A DNA stretch of 64,000 bases. It comes from Lachnospiraceae bacterium (lineage in GTDB: Bacteria > Bacillota > Clostridia > Lachnospirales > Lachnospiraceae). Numbering within the stretch: the first letter of the stretch is position 1; every line of letters starts with the position of its first letter. Shown in pieces: positions 53,175-60,855 of this stretch. Location: assembly GCA_003979345.1 (NCBI GenBank), contig RYVZ01000012.1, positions 9,112 through 73,111 on the forward strand, read 5' to 3'. A model generated the notes under the pieces. That model searched no databases and was not told where the DNA came from. It was given only the letters and a program-made list of their open reading frames with translations. The translations under genes were made by a program, and so were the position numbers.

Positions 53175-54170
53175 TTAAGAAAAAAGAGTTCTTTGCAGTT
53201 TTTCCGCAGCGTCCCTCTTTGCACGTTCCTCTTTGTCCAACATCGAGTGCCGATAGACGGTCTTCATGATATGATCAGTTTCCCATCCGCCGAGACGGAG
53301 GATGTCAGCGTCGGGAACGCCGAGTGAGGACATCCGGCTTGCGAAGTAATGGCGGAGCTTGTGAATAGAAAAGCGGGGGATGCCAAGTTTATCCTGCGTG
53401 TCGAACAGAAAACATGTGATCCGGTTAGGATGCCCTTTGTATACATATCCCTGATCCCTGATCTTCTCGGCAATATCTTCCGGTATGATGATCTCCCTTG
53501 TACTTGCGGTGGTCTTTGTGGTCTTGACCAGCCAGTTCTTATTTTCATCCTGTACCTTTGCCTTGTTGATTCTGATGACATCGCCGTCAATATCATCTAT
53601 GGTAAGGGCACATATCTCTGATCGGCGCATCCCATAGCAGGCTAATATAATTGGTATTTCATATTCCGTCCCCTTTGAATGCTGTAGTATAAGTTTAACG
53701 TCCTCATCAGAGGGGATATAAGGCTCATTTTTGAGCTTTTGAGGCAAGGTGGTAGAAAGTCTAAGGTGAGGGCAAAAAGTGCCTAGAATCGCAGATATGA
53801 AGCCGTGGTGGTTACGTACGGTCTTTGGACTGTGATTTTTCGCCATCCGGTTGATTTCTTCTTGCACATCTAAGGCGGTAATGTCGTGGATGTTCTGGGA
53901 TAAGAATGCATCGGTGATTTGGCGCAGGATGGTCTTGTAGCCCTTTATCGTACTGGGCGAAAGAACGTTGCGCTTGGATTCGATGTAATCTTCAGCAGCA
54001 CGTTCAAAGGTCATGGCAGTATGCTTGTCAGACGCATTTTCGAGAAGATCAGCCATTGCGAGCATGGCTTCCTTTTGCGTGGGCTTAGAGTCAAATGTGA
54101 CAGAATATACCTTGCCTTTGTACATTTTGCGGACTCGGTAGGAGCCGGAAGGGAGTTTTTCGATTTTCAT
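53175..54170 (-). CDS. Tyrosine recombinase (site-specific integrase)
   Basis: 331 residues from ATG 54170 (MKIEKLPSGSYRVRKMYKGK). N-terminal arm-binding-like region, core-binding helices (TFERAAEDYIESKRNVLSPS), and a catalytic domain with CYGMRRSEICAL (first Arg), HKLRHYFASRM (His-x-x-Arg), GGWETDHIMKT and VYRHSM with the nucleophile Tyr near residue 309. Integrates and excises the element at tRNA-Gly. Full length. Twenty bases or so from dinD, on the same strand. Confidence 0.95.
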   Translation of the reverse strand: MKIEKLPSGSYRVRKMYKGKVYSVTFDSKPTQKEAMLAMADLLENASDKHTAMTFERAAEDYIESKRNVLSPSTIKGYKTILRQITDAFLSQNIHDITALDVQEEINRMAKNHSPKTVRNHHGFISAILGTFCPHLRLSTTLPQKLKNEPYIPSDEDVKLILQHSKGTEYEIPIILACYGMRRSEICALTIDDIDGDVIRINKAKVQDENKNWLVKTTKTTASTREIIIPEDIAEKIRDQGYVYKGHPNRITCFLFDTQDKLGIPRFSIHKLRHYFASRMSSLGVPDADILRLGGWETDHIMKTVYRHSMLDKEERAKRDAAEKLQRTLFS

Positions 54171-54186
54171 ATGCGTTACCTCATGC

Positions 54187-55083
54187 TTATTCAAGGTTTT
54201 TTCGTTGTTCCCGTTCAAGCTGTTGTATGCTTTTTTCAGGTGTGGGCAAATCTTCCGGCATTGTGCCACCGAGTCTTTGAATCGTGTTTCTGACTTCCGC
54301 CCCGACTTCATAATGTGCTTGATTTGCTTTAGATTTTCCCTGAATATTCTCGCGCCGTAATTTAGATTCTGTCTGGGTAGCACGGAAGAGGTTTGCAGCG
54401 AGTTCCTCATATCCCATATGATCTAATATCTTTTGACTCTTTTTTAGACCTTTTCGTTCGTGGATTTCTTTTGCACCTAATCCGCCATATAATCCTTTAT
54501 AACCATAATTTTGAAAAACAGCGTAGTCTTTGGCAGTTTCAACACCGGAATCTTTAGCGGCGGCAACAAGCATTTTATTGTGTTCAATCATTTCATGACG
54601 GATAGCGAGACGTTTTGCGTCTTCATCCAATTCGTCAAAGTGTTCAATAAGTTCCTGCTGTCTAGTTTTGATTGCAAAGTAGGATTGTCCGAGAGCAATA
54701 ACTTTTTTTCGTGGATCGCCATTTTGAACGATCAAATAGCAAGCGTAGCGAGAAAGTTGCATGTCTCCTATCTCTTTAACACCGCCATTAGGCATGGGGG
54801 ATGTTTTGCCAACGTTGGCAAAATGTTCAATTATAGTATTTCCGCTGTTTTTACAGGAATCTTTTGCTTTTTCTATCACTTCGCAAAATCTGCGCCATTG
54901 TTTGTACTCCAATGCAATTTGCATTTCTCTTGCATACCAAAATTCTTCACCATACTCATTAACATGCCGTATAGATTCAAAGAGCGATTCGGTGTAGTTT
55001 GCTTTCTCTTCATGCGAGAGTGCTTTAGAAAGAACTCGTTCTGATAAAGCTTGCAGTTGTTCCTCAAATTCTTTTTCATTCAT
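54187..55083 (-). CDS. dinD: DNA damage-inducible protein D
   Basis: 298 residues from ATG 55083, with AGGAGG 9 bases upstream. It matches DinD throughout: EFWYAREMQIALEYKQWRRF, IEKAKDSCKNSGN, VKEIGDMQLSRYACYLIVQN, VIALGQSYFAIKTRQQE, KDYAVFQNYGYKGLYGGLGA and the C-terminal MPEDLPTPEKSIQQLE. In E. coli DinD is LexA-controlled and inhibits RecA-dependent strand exchange. In a prophage next to integrase it may tune the SOS response around induction. Confidence 0.93.
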   Translation of the reverse strand: MNEKEFEEQLQALSERVLSKALSHEEKANYTESLFESIRHVNEYGEEFWYAREMQIALEYKQWRRFCEVIEKAKDSCKNSGNTIIEHFANVGKTSPMPNGGVKEIGDMQLSRYACYLIVQNGDPRKKVIALGQSYFAIKTRQQELIEHFDELDEDAKRLAIRHEMIEHNKMLVAAAKDSGVETAKDYAVFQNYGYKGLYGGLGAKEIHERKGLKKSQKILDHMGYEELAANLFRATQTESKLRRENIQGKSKANQAHYEVGAEVRNTIQRLGGTMPEDLPTPEKSIQQLEREQRKNLE

Positions 55084-55157
55084 ATGCATTATCCTCCTAA
55101 AAAATGGTAACAAAAAGACCCCGTATCGCTACGAGATCCTAAGCGACAGGACAGTAG

Positions 55158-55814
55158 CTATAACTCAATGGTCGTACTGGAAGCAGATCCTTTGAAGTCA
55201 TCTACAAACTTATGTGCGGATTTCATAGCAGATCCGATCTCAAAGCCAATATATTTTACATCAGGTGACTGGTAAGTGATGATCAGATAGTTATGTACTT
55301 CATCTTTGAGCTTCTTCTTTTTGGCACGTCCGCCGATTACTGCGCCAAGCGTACCAAAAAGATATGCGCCTGCGATCGCGCCGCCGGTGCTGGAAACGTA
55401 TTGTTCCTGAAGCTCTCTTTCTGTTTTAATGCTGATGTCCGTGATCTTCGACTTTTCAAGCTCAAAGTTCATAGCACCGGAAGAAAATGAAAATCTGTCA
55501 TCTGTAGATGTGATCGTACAGACCATATTTTCGGCAATAGGAAGACCATTTACATGCGTCATGGTGCATGTATTGATTGCGTTTTCCTGCTGGGCAATCC
55601 ATTCGGACCTTTTTTCGGCACGCTGCTGTTTCTTCTCAATACTTTTTTCGCTTGGTTTGCGCAGAAACAGGAGGCAGGCGATGCCGGCGGCAAGAGTCAA
55701 AATGATATATTCGGTTTTGTGGGAATCTGCGACGAAGAGAATGATTCCGCCAAAGCAGATAATTCCAGCCCAGACAGCGAGTATGGTTTTTGCAAGAGAT
55801 CGTTTTGTTTTCAT
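55158..55814 (-). CDS. Two-pass membrane protein with GRAM-like domain and glycine zipper
   Basis: 218 residues; RBS GAAAGGATG. Two N-terminal membrane segments (ILAVWAGIICFGGIILFV and YIILTLAAGIACLLFL), a basic coiled coil, then a beta-rich domain (NMVCTITSTDDRFSFSSGAM, KSKITDISIKTE). A glycine-zipper segment (GGAIAGAYLFGTLGAVIGGR) precedes YLIITYQSPDVKYIGFEIG. Similar proteins occur in Firmicutes prophage lysogeny modules; superinfection exclusion is a guess. It lies between dinD and the HsdR_N-like gene. Confidence 0.7.
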   Translation of the reverse strand: MKTKRSLAKTILAVWAGIICFGGIILFVADSHKTEYIILTLAAGIACLLFLRKPSEKSIEKKQQRAEKRSEWIAQQENAINTCTMTHVNGLPIAENMVCTITSTDDRFSFSSGAMNFELEKSKITDISIKTERELQEQYVSSTGGAIAGAYLFGTLGAVIGGRAKKKKLKDEVHNYLIITYQSPDVKYIGFEIGSAMKSAHKFVDDFKGSASSTTIEL

Positions 55815-55903
55815 TTTAGTACATCCTTTCGCATAGGGTTTATAGGTTAAAAAATCAATACTTTACAGTAAATTTAGTGAAAAATCTTTCATTCCTGAAG
55901 TGA

Positions 55904-55944
55904 AAAGTTCAATTATTGAACTTTCCGTTGCGACGTCGCAACGG
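55904..55944. terminator. Two abutting palindromes between prophage genes
   Basis: AAAGTTCAA-tta-TTGAACTTT (55904-55924) directly followed by the 20-bp perfect palindrome CCGTTGCGACGTCGCAACGG (55925-55944). They sit just after the HsdR_N-like stop. The hairpins fit a terminator; the loop-free GC palindrome is unusual. Confidence 0.5.
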
Positions 55945-55956
55945 CATGCTACCCGC

Positions 55957-57030
55957 TTACTGGTATCTGCTGACAACTTGAATCAAGCGCTCTTTATATA
56001 AATATAGGTCATTAAGAGAGTCCAAGTAAATACGCTCAAAGGATTTATCCTCGTTTGGAATAAACAGTTGCATACGCTTACGATCCAAATTTAAGCGGCA
56101 AATTGGTTTGCGGTTATTATCCTTATAGAGGATGCCAAAGTAGCTTTCAGTGTCACGGTAAACTACGTCTTGCACATCTACGCAGCCGGCAAGAAGTCCG
56201 CGGACAATATAAAATGACTGCAGCTCTTCCTCCGTTGTAATTATTTTTGAGGAATCTTCTGATAGACCGTCTTCCGGTACCTGATCATTTGCTTGCCCTG
56301 AATCGCTGTTTTTTGCATTTTCTGTGTTAAGAGCGGAAGAAATTTTTTGATTCAGCAATTCGTTTATAAACGAGTTAAAGGACTTTTTGATTATGGGATT
56401 GAACTTTTCTATTACTTTTTGGTTCTTTTGACCGTCATAGATGGAGCTTAAAACAAATTTCACAAAATCATCAGACGGATTATCAAGCTCTGATTTCAAT
56501 AAGTCTTTAATAAGGTTTGTGTATTTGAGTTCGGATGCCGTGCTAAAGATGCTGTCCTTATCAAATTCAACCTTACAAAACTTTTTAAGAGAGGGGATTA
56601 AGGAATCCTTAATATTTTCAAGATCAAGCTCCATAAAGGGGGTCAGATCCATTTTATTAGATTCGTCTAAATCGGTATAAAATCTGTAGATAAGTCCGTT
56701 TGTAAGGATTCCGAATTTGGCGGTTGTGGTGCCAAAGTACCGAAAAAGTTGTGAAGAATGCTTATCAAGAGTATCAGTACATGACTTACACTCAATTAAA
56801 ATGACGGGTTCGCCGTTGATAATAATGGCATAATCGACACGTTCTCCCTTTTTTATACCAACATCTGCGGTATATTCAGGACAAAATTCAGTTGGATTAA
56901 ATACGTCATAACCAAGGAACTGAAAAAAGGGTATAACCATAGACATCTTAGTTGCTTCCTCAGTCGCAATGTTGTTTTTGATAGTCGAAACTCTTTCAGA
57001 TAATTGAACCAAATCTTCACTGAATCCCAT
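55957..57030 (-). CDS. Type I restriction HsdR_N-like (PD-(D/E)XK) protein, stand-alone
   Basis: 357 residues. N-terminal helical EEATKMSMVIPFFQFLGYDV, then ERVDYAIIINGEPVILIECK with the Asp ... Glu-x-Lys nuclease pattern, then QLFRYFGTTTAKFGILTNGL. This matches the HsdR N-terminal nuclease domain. There is no helicase region and no hsdM or hsdS nearby. The C-terminal ~100 residues form a separate beta-rich domain (FYIVRGLLAGCVDVQDVVY). Stand-alone HsdR_N proteins occur in prophages and may act in anti-phage defence. The next upstream gene is the repressor. Confidence 0.88.
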   Translation of the reverse strand: MGFSEDLVQLSERVSTIKNNIATEEATKMSMVIPFFQFLGYDVFNPTEFCPEYTADVGIKKGERVDYAIIINGEPVILIECKSCTDTLDKHSSQLFRYFGTTTAKFGILTNGLIYRFYTDLDESNKMDLTPFMELDLENIKDSLIPSLKKFCKVEFDKDSIFSTASELKYTNLIKDLLKSELDNPSDDFVKFVLSSIYDGQKNQKVIEKFNPIIKKSFNSFINELLNQKISSALNTENAKNSDSGQANDQVPEDGLSEDSSKIITTEEELQSFYIVRGLLAGCVDVQDVVYRDTESYFGILYKDNNRKPICRLNLDRKRMQLFIPNEDKSFERIYLDSLNDLYLYKERLIQVVSRYQ

Positions 57031-57065
57031 AAATGAATCCTCCTTTTGTATAAAATTGTTAAGAT

Positions 57066-57815
57066 TTACAGTTTATCGACGACACGCCCCATGCAGTTTG
57101 ATTCTTCTGTGAGCTTGATGTTCCCGTATTCTTTGTTTAGCGAAATTAGTTCGCCGTGTCCAAGCTTTTTTACATATGCTTGTCCACCTACATTAAATAT
57201 TCCAATCTCACCAATGTCAACTTCACAGGACGGCTCAATCAGGAGCATATCTCCGTCGGAGTATGTAGGTTCCATGCTGTGTCCGTTGACCTTTACGGCA
57301 TAGGCAGCACGTTTGTATTTGGGATCGTTCGGTATCGTGATACGTTCAGGATAGACATCATCAAATATGACTTGTCCGGTACCGGCAGATACGCTGTGAT
57401 AATACTCAATTAGGCGCCTCGTGCTGCTGGTAGATGGAAGTTCTACGATGGTAGAAGCAGATTGCTTTAATTGATTTGCGATAGAGTATTCTCTATCAAG
57501 AATTGTATCAACGACCGTAGCCCCGTCAGGAGAATATTCGGATATCAAGCGATATTTTTCTATACGATCATATTCTGATTTCTTCAAAGGATAAGATTCT
57601 GTTTTTTCCCTGTCATCAGTTAGTCCTAGTAAATAATCACAGGATACATTAAAAAAATCAGACATCTGTTTCAAAAATGTATGCCCGGCTTCGCGTTCAT
57701 CTGTTTCATAATTTCTAAGCGTAGTTTCTGGAATGTTTAATTTTTCTGCAAAACTTTTTCGAGTCGTATATCCATTCTCTTTTCTTAGTTGAGTTAATCG
57801 ATCACCAAAAGTCAC
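57066..57815 (-). CDS. CI-type repressor: HTH plus S24 self-cleaving domain
   Basis: 249 residues from GTG 57815, with AGGAGG 9 bases upstream. XRE helix-turn-helix at 1-60 (FGDRLTQLRKENGYTTRKSF, IPETTLRNYETDERE). Cleavage site Ala-Gly in SVSAGTGQVIFDD. Catalytic Ser in VNGHSMEPTYSDGDM and Lys in GGQAYVKKLGHGE. It maintains lysogeny, and RecA-stimulated self-cleavage would induce the element. Divergent from the Cro-like gene; likely autoregulated through the palindrome at 57844. Confidence 0.95.
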   Translation of the reverse strand: MTFGDRLTQLRKENGYTTRKSFAEKLNIPETTLRNYETDEREAGHTFLKQMSDFFNVSCDYLLGLTDDREKTESYPLKKSEYDRIEKYRLISEYSPDGATVVDTILDREYSIANQLKQSASTIVELPSTSSTRRLIEYYHSVSAGTGQVIFDDVYPERITIPNDPKYKRAAYAVKVNGHSMEPTYSDGDMLLIEPSCEVDIGEIGIFNVGGQAYVKKLGHGELISLNKEYGNIKLTEESNCMGRVVDKL

Positions 57816-57837
57816 ATCAGCACACCTCCTAATGCTG

Positions 57838-57866
57838 ATTATATGTAATATATTACAAACTGTCAA
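57838..57866 (-). promoter_or_regulatory. Repressor promoter with perfect operator palindrome
   Basis: Minus strand TTGACA, 17 bp, TATAAT. TGTAATATATTACA (57844-57857), a perfect 14-bp palindrome, occupies the spacer. A matching half-site ATTACA recurs near 57896 and ATATTACA near 58664. Confidence 0.85.
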
Positions 57867-57908
57867 TATCAAAAAACCCAAAATGAGCAAAAAATTACAA
57901 CAAAAGCA

Positions 57909-57937
57909 TTGACAAAATCTCAATACGGGATTATCGT
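57909..57937 (+). promoter_or_regulatory. Rightward early promoter
   Basis: TTGACA, 17 bp, TATCGT, about 35 bases before the RBS of the Cro-like gene. It drives the early genes and faces away from the repressor promoter. Confidence 0.7.
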
Positions 57938-57976
57938 ATAAGAAAAAAGCCCGTTTTGAGCAGAAAGGAGAGAAGA

Positions 57977-58216
57977 ATGCTTACTAATATTGAAGCTGAA
58001 AGAGTCCGTTATCGTCTATCTAAAGAGGATTTAGCAAAGAAACTTAATGTATCGGTTAAAACCTATTATAACTGGATTAACGAGGAAACGGATGCACCTA
58101 TATCAAAGCTTGTCATTATGGCAAGGATGTTCGGGACAAAAGTAGATTATCTGATAGAGGGCATGTCGGGAGTCCCAGAAAATATTGAATGTTTGAAAGG
58201 AGAAAAACGATCATGA
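57977..58216 (+). CDS. Cro/XRE-type small regulator
   Basis: 79 residues from ATG 57977 with AAAGGAGAG. One helix-turn-helix: RYRLSKEDLAKKLNVSVKTY with YNWINEETDAPISKLVIMAR. Likely the counterpart of the CI repressor, expressed first from the rightward promoter. Its stop overlaps the next start (ATGA), so the two are coupled. Confidence 0.9.
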   Translation: MLTNIEAERVRYRLSKEDLAKKLNVSVKTYYNWINEETDAPISKLVIMARMFGTKVDYLIEGMSGVPENIECLKGEKRS

Positions 58217-58533
58217 GTAAAAAAGAACAGATTATTGAAAAAATGGACAAATTGATTGAGACATTATCTAAAAACAAAAAAGAGCAGACACGGGAAGAAA
58301 TGCAGCGGAACATACGTGCGGCAAGTAATGAAAAAATACTCCGCCGGCAGATTGAAATGCTGACAGAGTATTCAAGAACGTTCGGTGTGGATAGCGCGCC
58401 GGAAGCAAATGCAGCGATTGCTTCATTGTATAGAGCTTTAGCCGAAGCTAAATGTCTCTTCTTTGTGAGAGTCTTTGTAGCGCTTCTCGGACTCGGCTAC
58501 TTGATTAAGCGTTTCCTGATAAAGAGAATATAG
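58213..58533 (+). CDS. Small early prophage protein, coiled coil plus hydrophobic tail
   Basis: 106 residues from ATG 58213, overlapping the Cro-like stop by 4 bases; RBS GAAAGGAG. Residues 1-60 are a charged coiled coil (QIIEKMDKLIETLSKNKKEQ). The last ~26 residues are hydrophobic and basic (FFVRVFVALLGLGYLIKRFL). The hydrophobic tail region is overlapped on the other strand by a separate small ORF (58438-58608), so the true C-terminus deserves caution. Function unknown. Confidence 0.7.
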   Translation: MSKKEQIIEKMDKLIETLSKNKKEQTREEMQRNIRAASNEKILRRQIEMLTEYSRTFGVDSAPEANAAIASLYRALAEAKCLFFVRVFVALLGLGYLIKRFLIKRI

Positions 58534-58608
58534 CTCATCAATAGATAAGGACTTTGTGTCCTGATTCATGAGGTGTAATAAGGTGACGTTTTCAACATGG
58601 TTGCTCAT
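58438..58608 (-). CDS. Small antisense-strand prophage ORF, 56 residues
   Basis: MSNHVENVTLLHLMNQDTKS..., 56 residues, acidic and helical (LSIDELYSLYQETLNQVAES). AAAAGGAG stands 8 bases before ATG 58608. It overlaps the 3' end of the 58213 gene by 96 bases in antisense. The good ribosome site and protein-like composition argue that it is real; family unknown. Confidence 0.55.
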   Translation of the reverse strand: MSNHVENVTLLHLMNQDTKSLSIDELYSLYQETLNQVAESEKRYKDSHKEETFSFG

Positions 58609-58672
58609 AAGAAATGCTCCTTTTCTATTTTGTAGTTATGAAAGATATTACCATAATAAGAAAAATATTACA

Positions 58673-58855
58673 ATGGCAAACAAGACGAAAGGGGAAGAAA
58701 AGAGTAGGAGAATGAAGATAAGAGAAATACAAAACTGGATTCAAGAAGATTATTTGAGTGGAAGGATGCTGTTGCCAAGAGTAATGTGCATTATTTCAAT
58801 CATTATCAGCATTATTTCCATTGTTATTTCAGTAATGCTAATATGCTCGCGGTGA
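58673..58855 (+). CDS. Small single-pass membrane protein
   Basis: 60 residues from ATG 58673 (MANKTKGEEKSRRMKIREIQ) with a C-terminal membrane segment (RVMCIISIIISIISIVISVM). No good ribosome site; ATG 58712 has AGGAG too close. The ATATTACA motif beside the start resembles the repressor half-site. Existence moderately likely from the clear membrane segment. Confidence 0.5.
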   Translation: MANKTKGEEKSRRMKIREIQNWIQEDYLSGRMLLPRVMCIISIIISIISIVISVMLICSR

Positions 58856-58895
58856 GGAGTTGTAGACAGAGGGAAATGCATAGGAGGCACTAAGG

Positions 58896-59378
58896 ATGTT
58901 GTTAACAGATGAGGGTTTAGACCTGATAGAGCATCAAGCTGATAAGATGAAAAACGTCAAACTGATGTTACAGATTCAGACACTTAGGGAAATACGAGAG
59001 TTAAAGAGATTACTGAAAGCACATAAGGATTCCGGTAATAGCAGCAATTCATACAATGATGCAGATTGTAAAGAAGGAGAGGATGGAAATATGGAAAAGT
59101 TGGACAAGACAATAGAGGTGCTTTGTGATCGGGTCAAAGTAGCAAGTGATAATGCGAGAATTTGTGACGTGGCAGAGTTGACAAAAGCTCTAGCTGATTT
59201 AGTAACAGCTAGAGCTAACATGGAGTTGTCTATTCGCTTTGCTCAAAGCGGTGGAAGCGCTGATGATCGCAAGAGACGGGATGATGCAGAAGATGACAGT
59301 TGGATGCCGGAGAAAGTAGTTACTGAGCTGACGGATAAAGTCAATCTTGCGACAGGCACAATCCTTCGTACTCTGTAA
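58896..59378 (+). CDS. Prophage protein, helical, 160 residues
   Basis: RBS GGAGG 9 bases before ATG. The N-terminal helix LTDEGLDLIEHQADKMKNVK is followed by a Ser/Asn/Asp linker (SGNSSNSYNDADCKEGEDGN) and two more charged helices (VLCDRVKVASDNARICDVAE and beyond). No catalytic motif and no membrane segment. Family not recognised; typical of early-region accessory proteins. Confidence 0.7.
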   Translation: MLLTDEGLDLIEHQADKMKNVKLMLQIQTLREIRELKRLLKAHKDSGNSSNSYNDADCKEGEDGNMEKLDKTIEVLCDRVKVASDNARICDVAELTKALADLVTARANMELSIRFAQSGGSADDRKRRDDAEDDSWMPEKVVTELTDKVNLATGTILRTL

Positions 59379-59435
59379 CGGCAAAATTACTACTTCTATA
59401 GATAGTGCGGCGTGTAAGAAGGGAGGTAAATAAAG

Positions 59436-59618
59436 ATGATGGGTACTGACAAGATAAATTCGATCATTGAAACCATGCAGGGGATCACTTATTTAGAGTG
59501 GCAAAAATTGAAGCATGTGATTGATGTGAGGTTTGCGAGCGAGGCTGCCAAAAGGAGCAATGAGATCACCATGGAAAGCCCCGCTGACATTATGGATTCA
59601 TACAGGCAGTTATTCTGA
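59436..59618 (+). CDS. Small prophage protein, 60 residues
   Basis: RBS GGGAGGT before ATG ATG (59436 or 59439). MMGTDKINSIIETMQGITYL with LEWQKLKHVIDVRFASEAAK: amphipathic helices, no membrane segment. Unknown function. Confidence 0.7.
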   Translation: MMGTDKINSIIETMQGITYLEWQKLKHVIDVRFASEAAKRSNEITMESPADIMDSYRQLF

Positions 59619-59653
59619 AACTGTCTTAGAAGGTATAGGAGAGGACGGAGGCA

Positions 59654-59782
59654 ATGTCATACATTTGTTCCGCAATTAGTGTTATTATTGGCAGTTTTAT
59701 CGGACATATGCTTTACGATATCTGCAAGGTACATAAATCCCATATGGGGAGGAAAAGGGAGCATGGAAAGAGTAAAAAGTGA
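59654..59782 (+). CDS. 42-residue membrane microprotein
   Basis: MSYICSAISVIIGSFIGHML then a basic tail (YDICKVHKSHMGRKREHGKS). GGACGGAGG stands 3-4 bases before ATG 59654. It overlaps the start of the next gene by 20 bases in another frame, consistent with coupled translation. Confidence 0.6.
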   Translation: MSYICSAISVIIGSFIGHMLYDICKVHKSHMGRKREHGKSKK

Positions 59783-60095
59783 TCTTGAAAAAGAGATAGC
59801 CGCAATCTTCAAAGAACATGTGGAAGAAGACAGGCAAGGTGACGTTGCGGGCGTTATTGATGGAGTTATTGGAAGTTGTTTTCGGCAGTTGGAGACGGGG
59901 AACCGGTCGGAAAAATACCCATCGCTCGGATATACACAGAAAGCAGAAAACAAGGAAAGGGCAGCAAATATCATCGACGGTTTCTTATGGGCTATGGATG
60001 CTGCCGGGATGATAAGTAAGGAAAAGAGATCAGAAATGCAGGATCAGCTTCTAGCATTACAGTTTTCCAAGCAGGGCGATGAAGTGGCAACTTGA
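59763..60095 (+). CDS. Prophage protein, 110 residues
   Basis: Start ATG 59763 with AAAAGGGAGC; the longer frame back to 59679 lacks a site. MERVKSDLEKEIAAIFKEHV, then GVIDGVIGSCFRQLETGNRS and ANIIDGFLWAMDAAGMISKE. Compact helical acidic protein with no known motif. It overlaps the microprotein gene. Confidence 0.7.
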   Translation: MERVKSDLEKEIAAIFKEHVEEDRQGDVAGVIDGVIGSCFRQLETGNRSEKYPSLGYTQKAENKERAANIIDGFLWAMDAAGMISKEKRSEMQDQLLALQFSKQGDEVAT

Positions 60096-60131
60096 ACGTA
60101 AGTGATATGCAGATGGAAGGGAGGGATCAGA

Positions 60132-60371
60132 GTGCCGAGGGTATCAATCAACAAGAAAAAATATCTTATGACGGACCTGCGCGAGTGGATAATCGGAAGA
60201 ATGGACACGCTCGGTAAGAATCAGGCATACATGGGTGCGGCGCTCGGAATCTCCCAGCCGGCATTTGGGAAACGCCTGCATGAAGCAAAATTCACAAATG
60301 AGCAGTTATACATAATATTCCGGGAGTTAGAAGCAACAGATGAAAACATTCTGCGTTTAATGCGATTGTGA
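60132..60371 (+). CDS. HTH-domain regulator of the early region
   Basis: 79 residues from GTG 60132 with GGAGGG 9 bases upstream. The helix-turn-helix reads NQAYMGAALGISQPAFGKRL; MTDLREWIIGRMDTLG precedes it. Similar proteins in Firmicutes prophages act as transcription regulators. It is the last plus-strand gene before the palindrome at 60481. Confidence 0.75.
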   Translation: MPRVSINKKKYLMTDLREWIIGRMDTLGKNQAYMGAALGISQPAFGKRLHEAKFTNEQLYIIFRELEATDENILRLMRL

Positions 60372-60480
60372 AAAACTTTCATGTTGCGTCCAAAATGGAA
60401 AAAAGTTCTTTCATACTATGATATATAAAACATATTAGGGAAGAGACTTAAAGAAGGAAAAATAGAATATCCAATATCGA

Positions 60481-60536
60481 AATTGACCCTGTTCTGAGCG
60501 CTGCCGTATCAGACGGCGTTCAGAACAGGGTCAATT
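60481..60536. terminator. Large palindrome between convergent prophage genes
   Basis: AATTGACCCTGTTCTGA and TCAGAACAGGGTCAATT: a 17-bp perfect stem, with GCCG/CGGC inside. It stands between the HTH gene (plus) and the small membrane gene (minus) and probably ends both transcripts. T-runs are weak. Confidence 0.65.
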
Positions 60537-60537
60537 A

Positions 60538-60702
60538 TCAGCGACGGCGTTTTACAAGACATTTAGCAGGTGGAGCAAAAAAACCAAAGACAAGAAATAT
60601 AGCCAATATTGGACTGGTTTTTGATAGCCCTACAAAAAACATCCACATAGCATGCAAAGAATCCTGTATTAACGCAGACATGTCAATAATATTTGCGATC
60701 AT
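60538..60702 (-). CDS. 54-residue membrane microprotein on the minus strand
   Basis: MIANIIDMSALIQDSLHAMW, then a membrane segment (TSPILAIFLVFGFFAPP) and a basic end (KCLVKRRR). AAAGGAGGTG lies 8-10 bases before ATG 60702. It is the only minus-strand gene in this part, and the 60481 palindrome directly follows its stop. An isolated small membrane gene opposite to the early operon suggests a lysogen-expressed product (exclusion, toxin or holin-like), not proven. Confidence 0.65.
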   Translation of the reverse strand: MIANIIDMSALIQDSLHAMWMFFVGLSKTSPILAIFLVFGFFAPPAKCLVKRRR

Positions 60703-60855
60703 TTAGACGACACCTCCTTTCAAATAGATTGTAATTTTATGATACCACATGGACAACTAGACATAAAGCTTTTTATAAAAATTTTAGAAAGTATACGAAA
60801 AGGAAAATCGAAATGGAACAAATTCATCTTAAGCTGACAGGAAGGAGTGGAAAAC

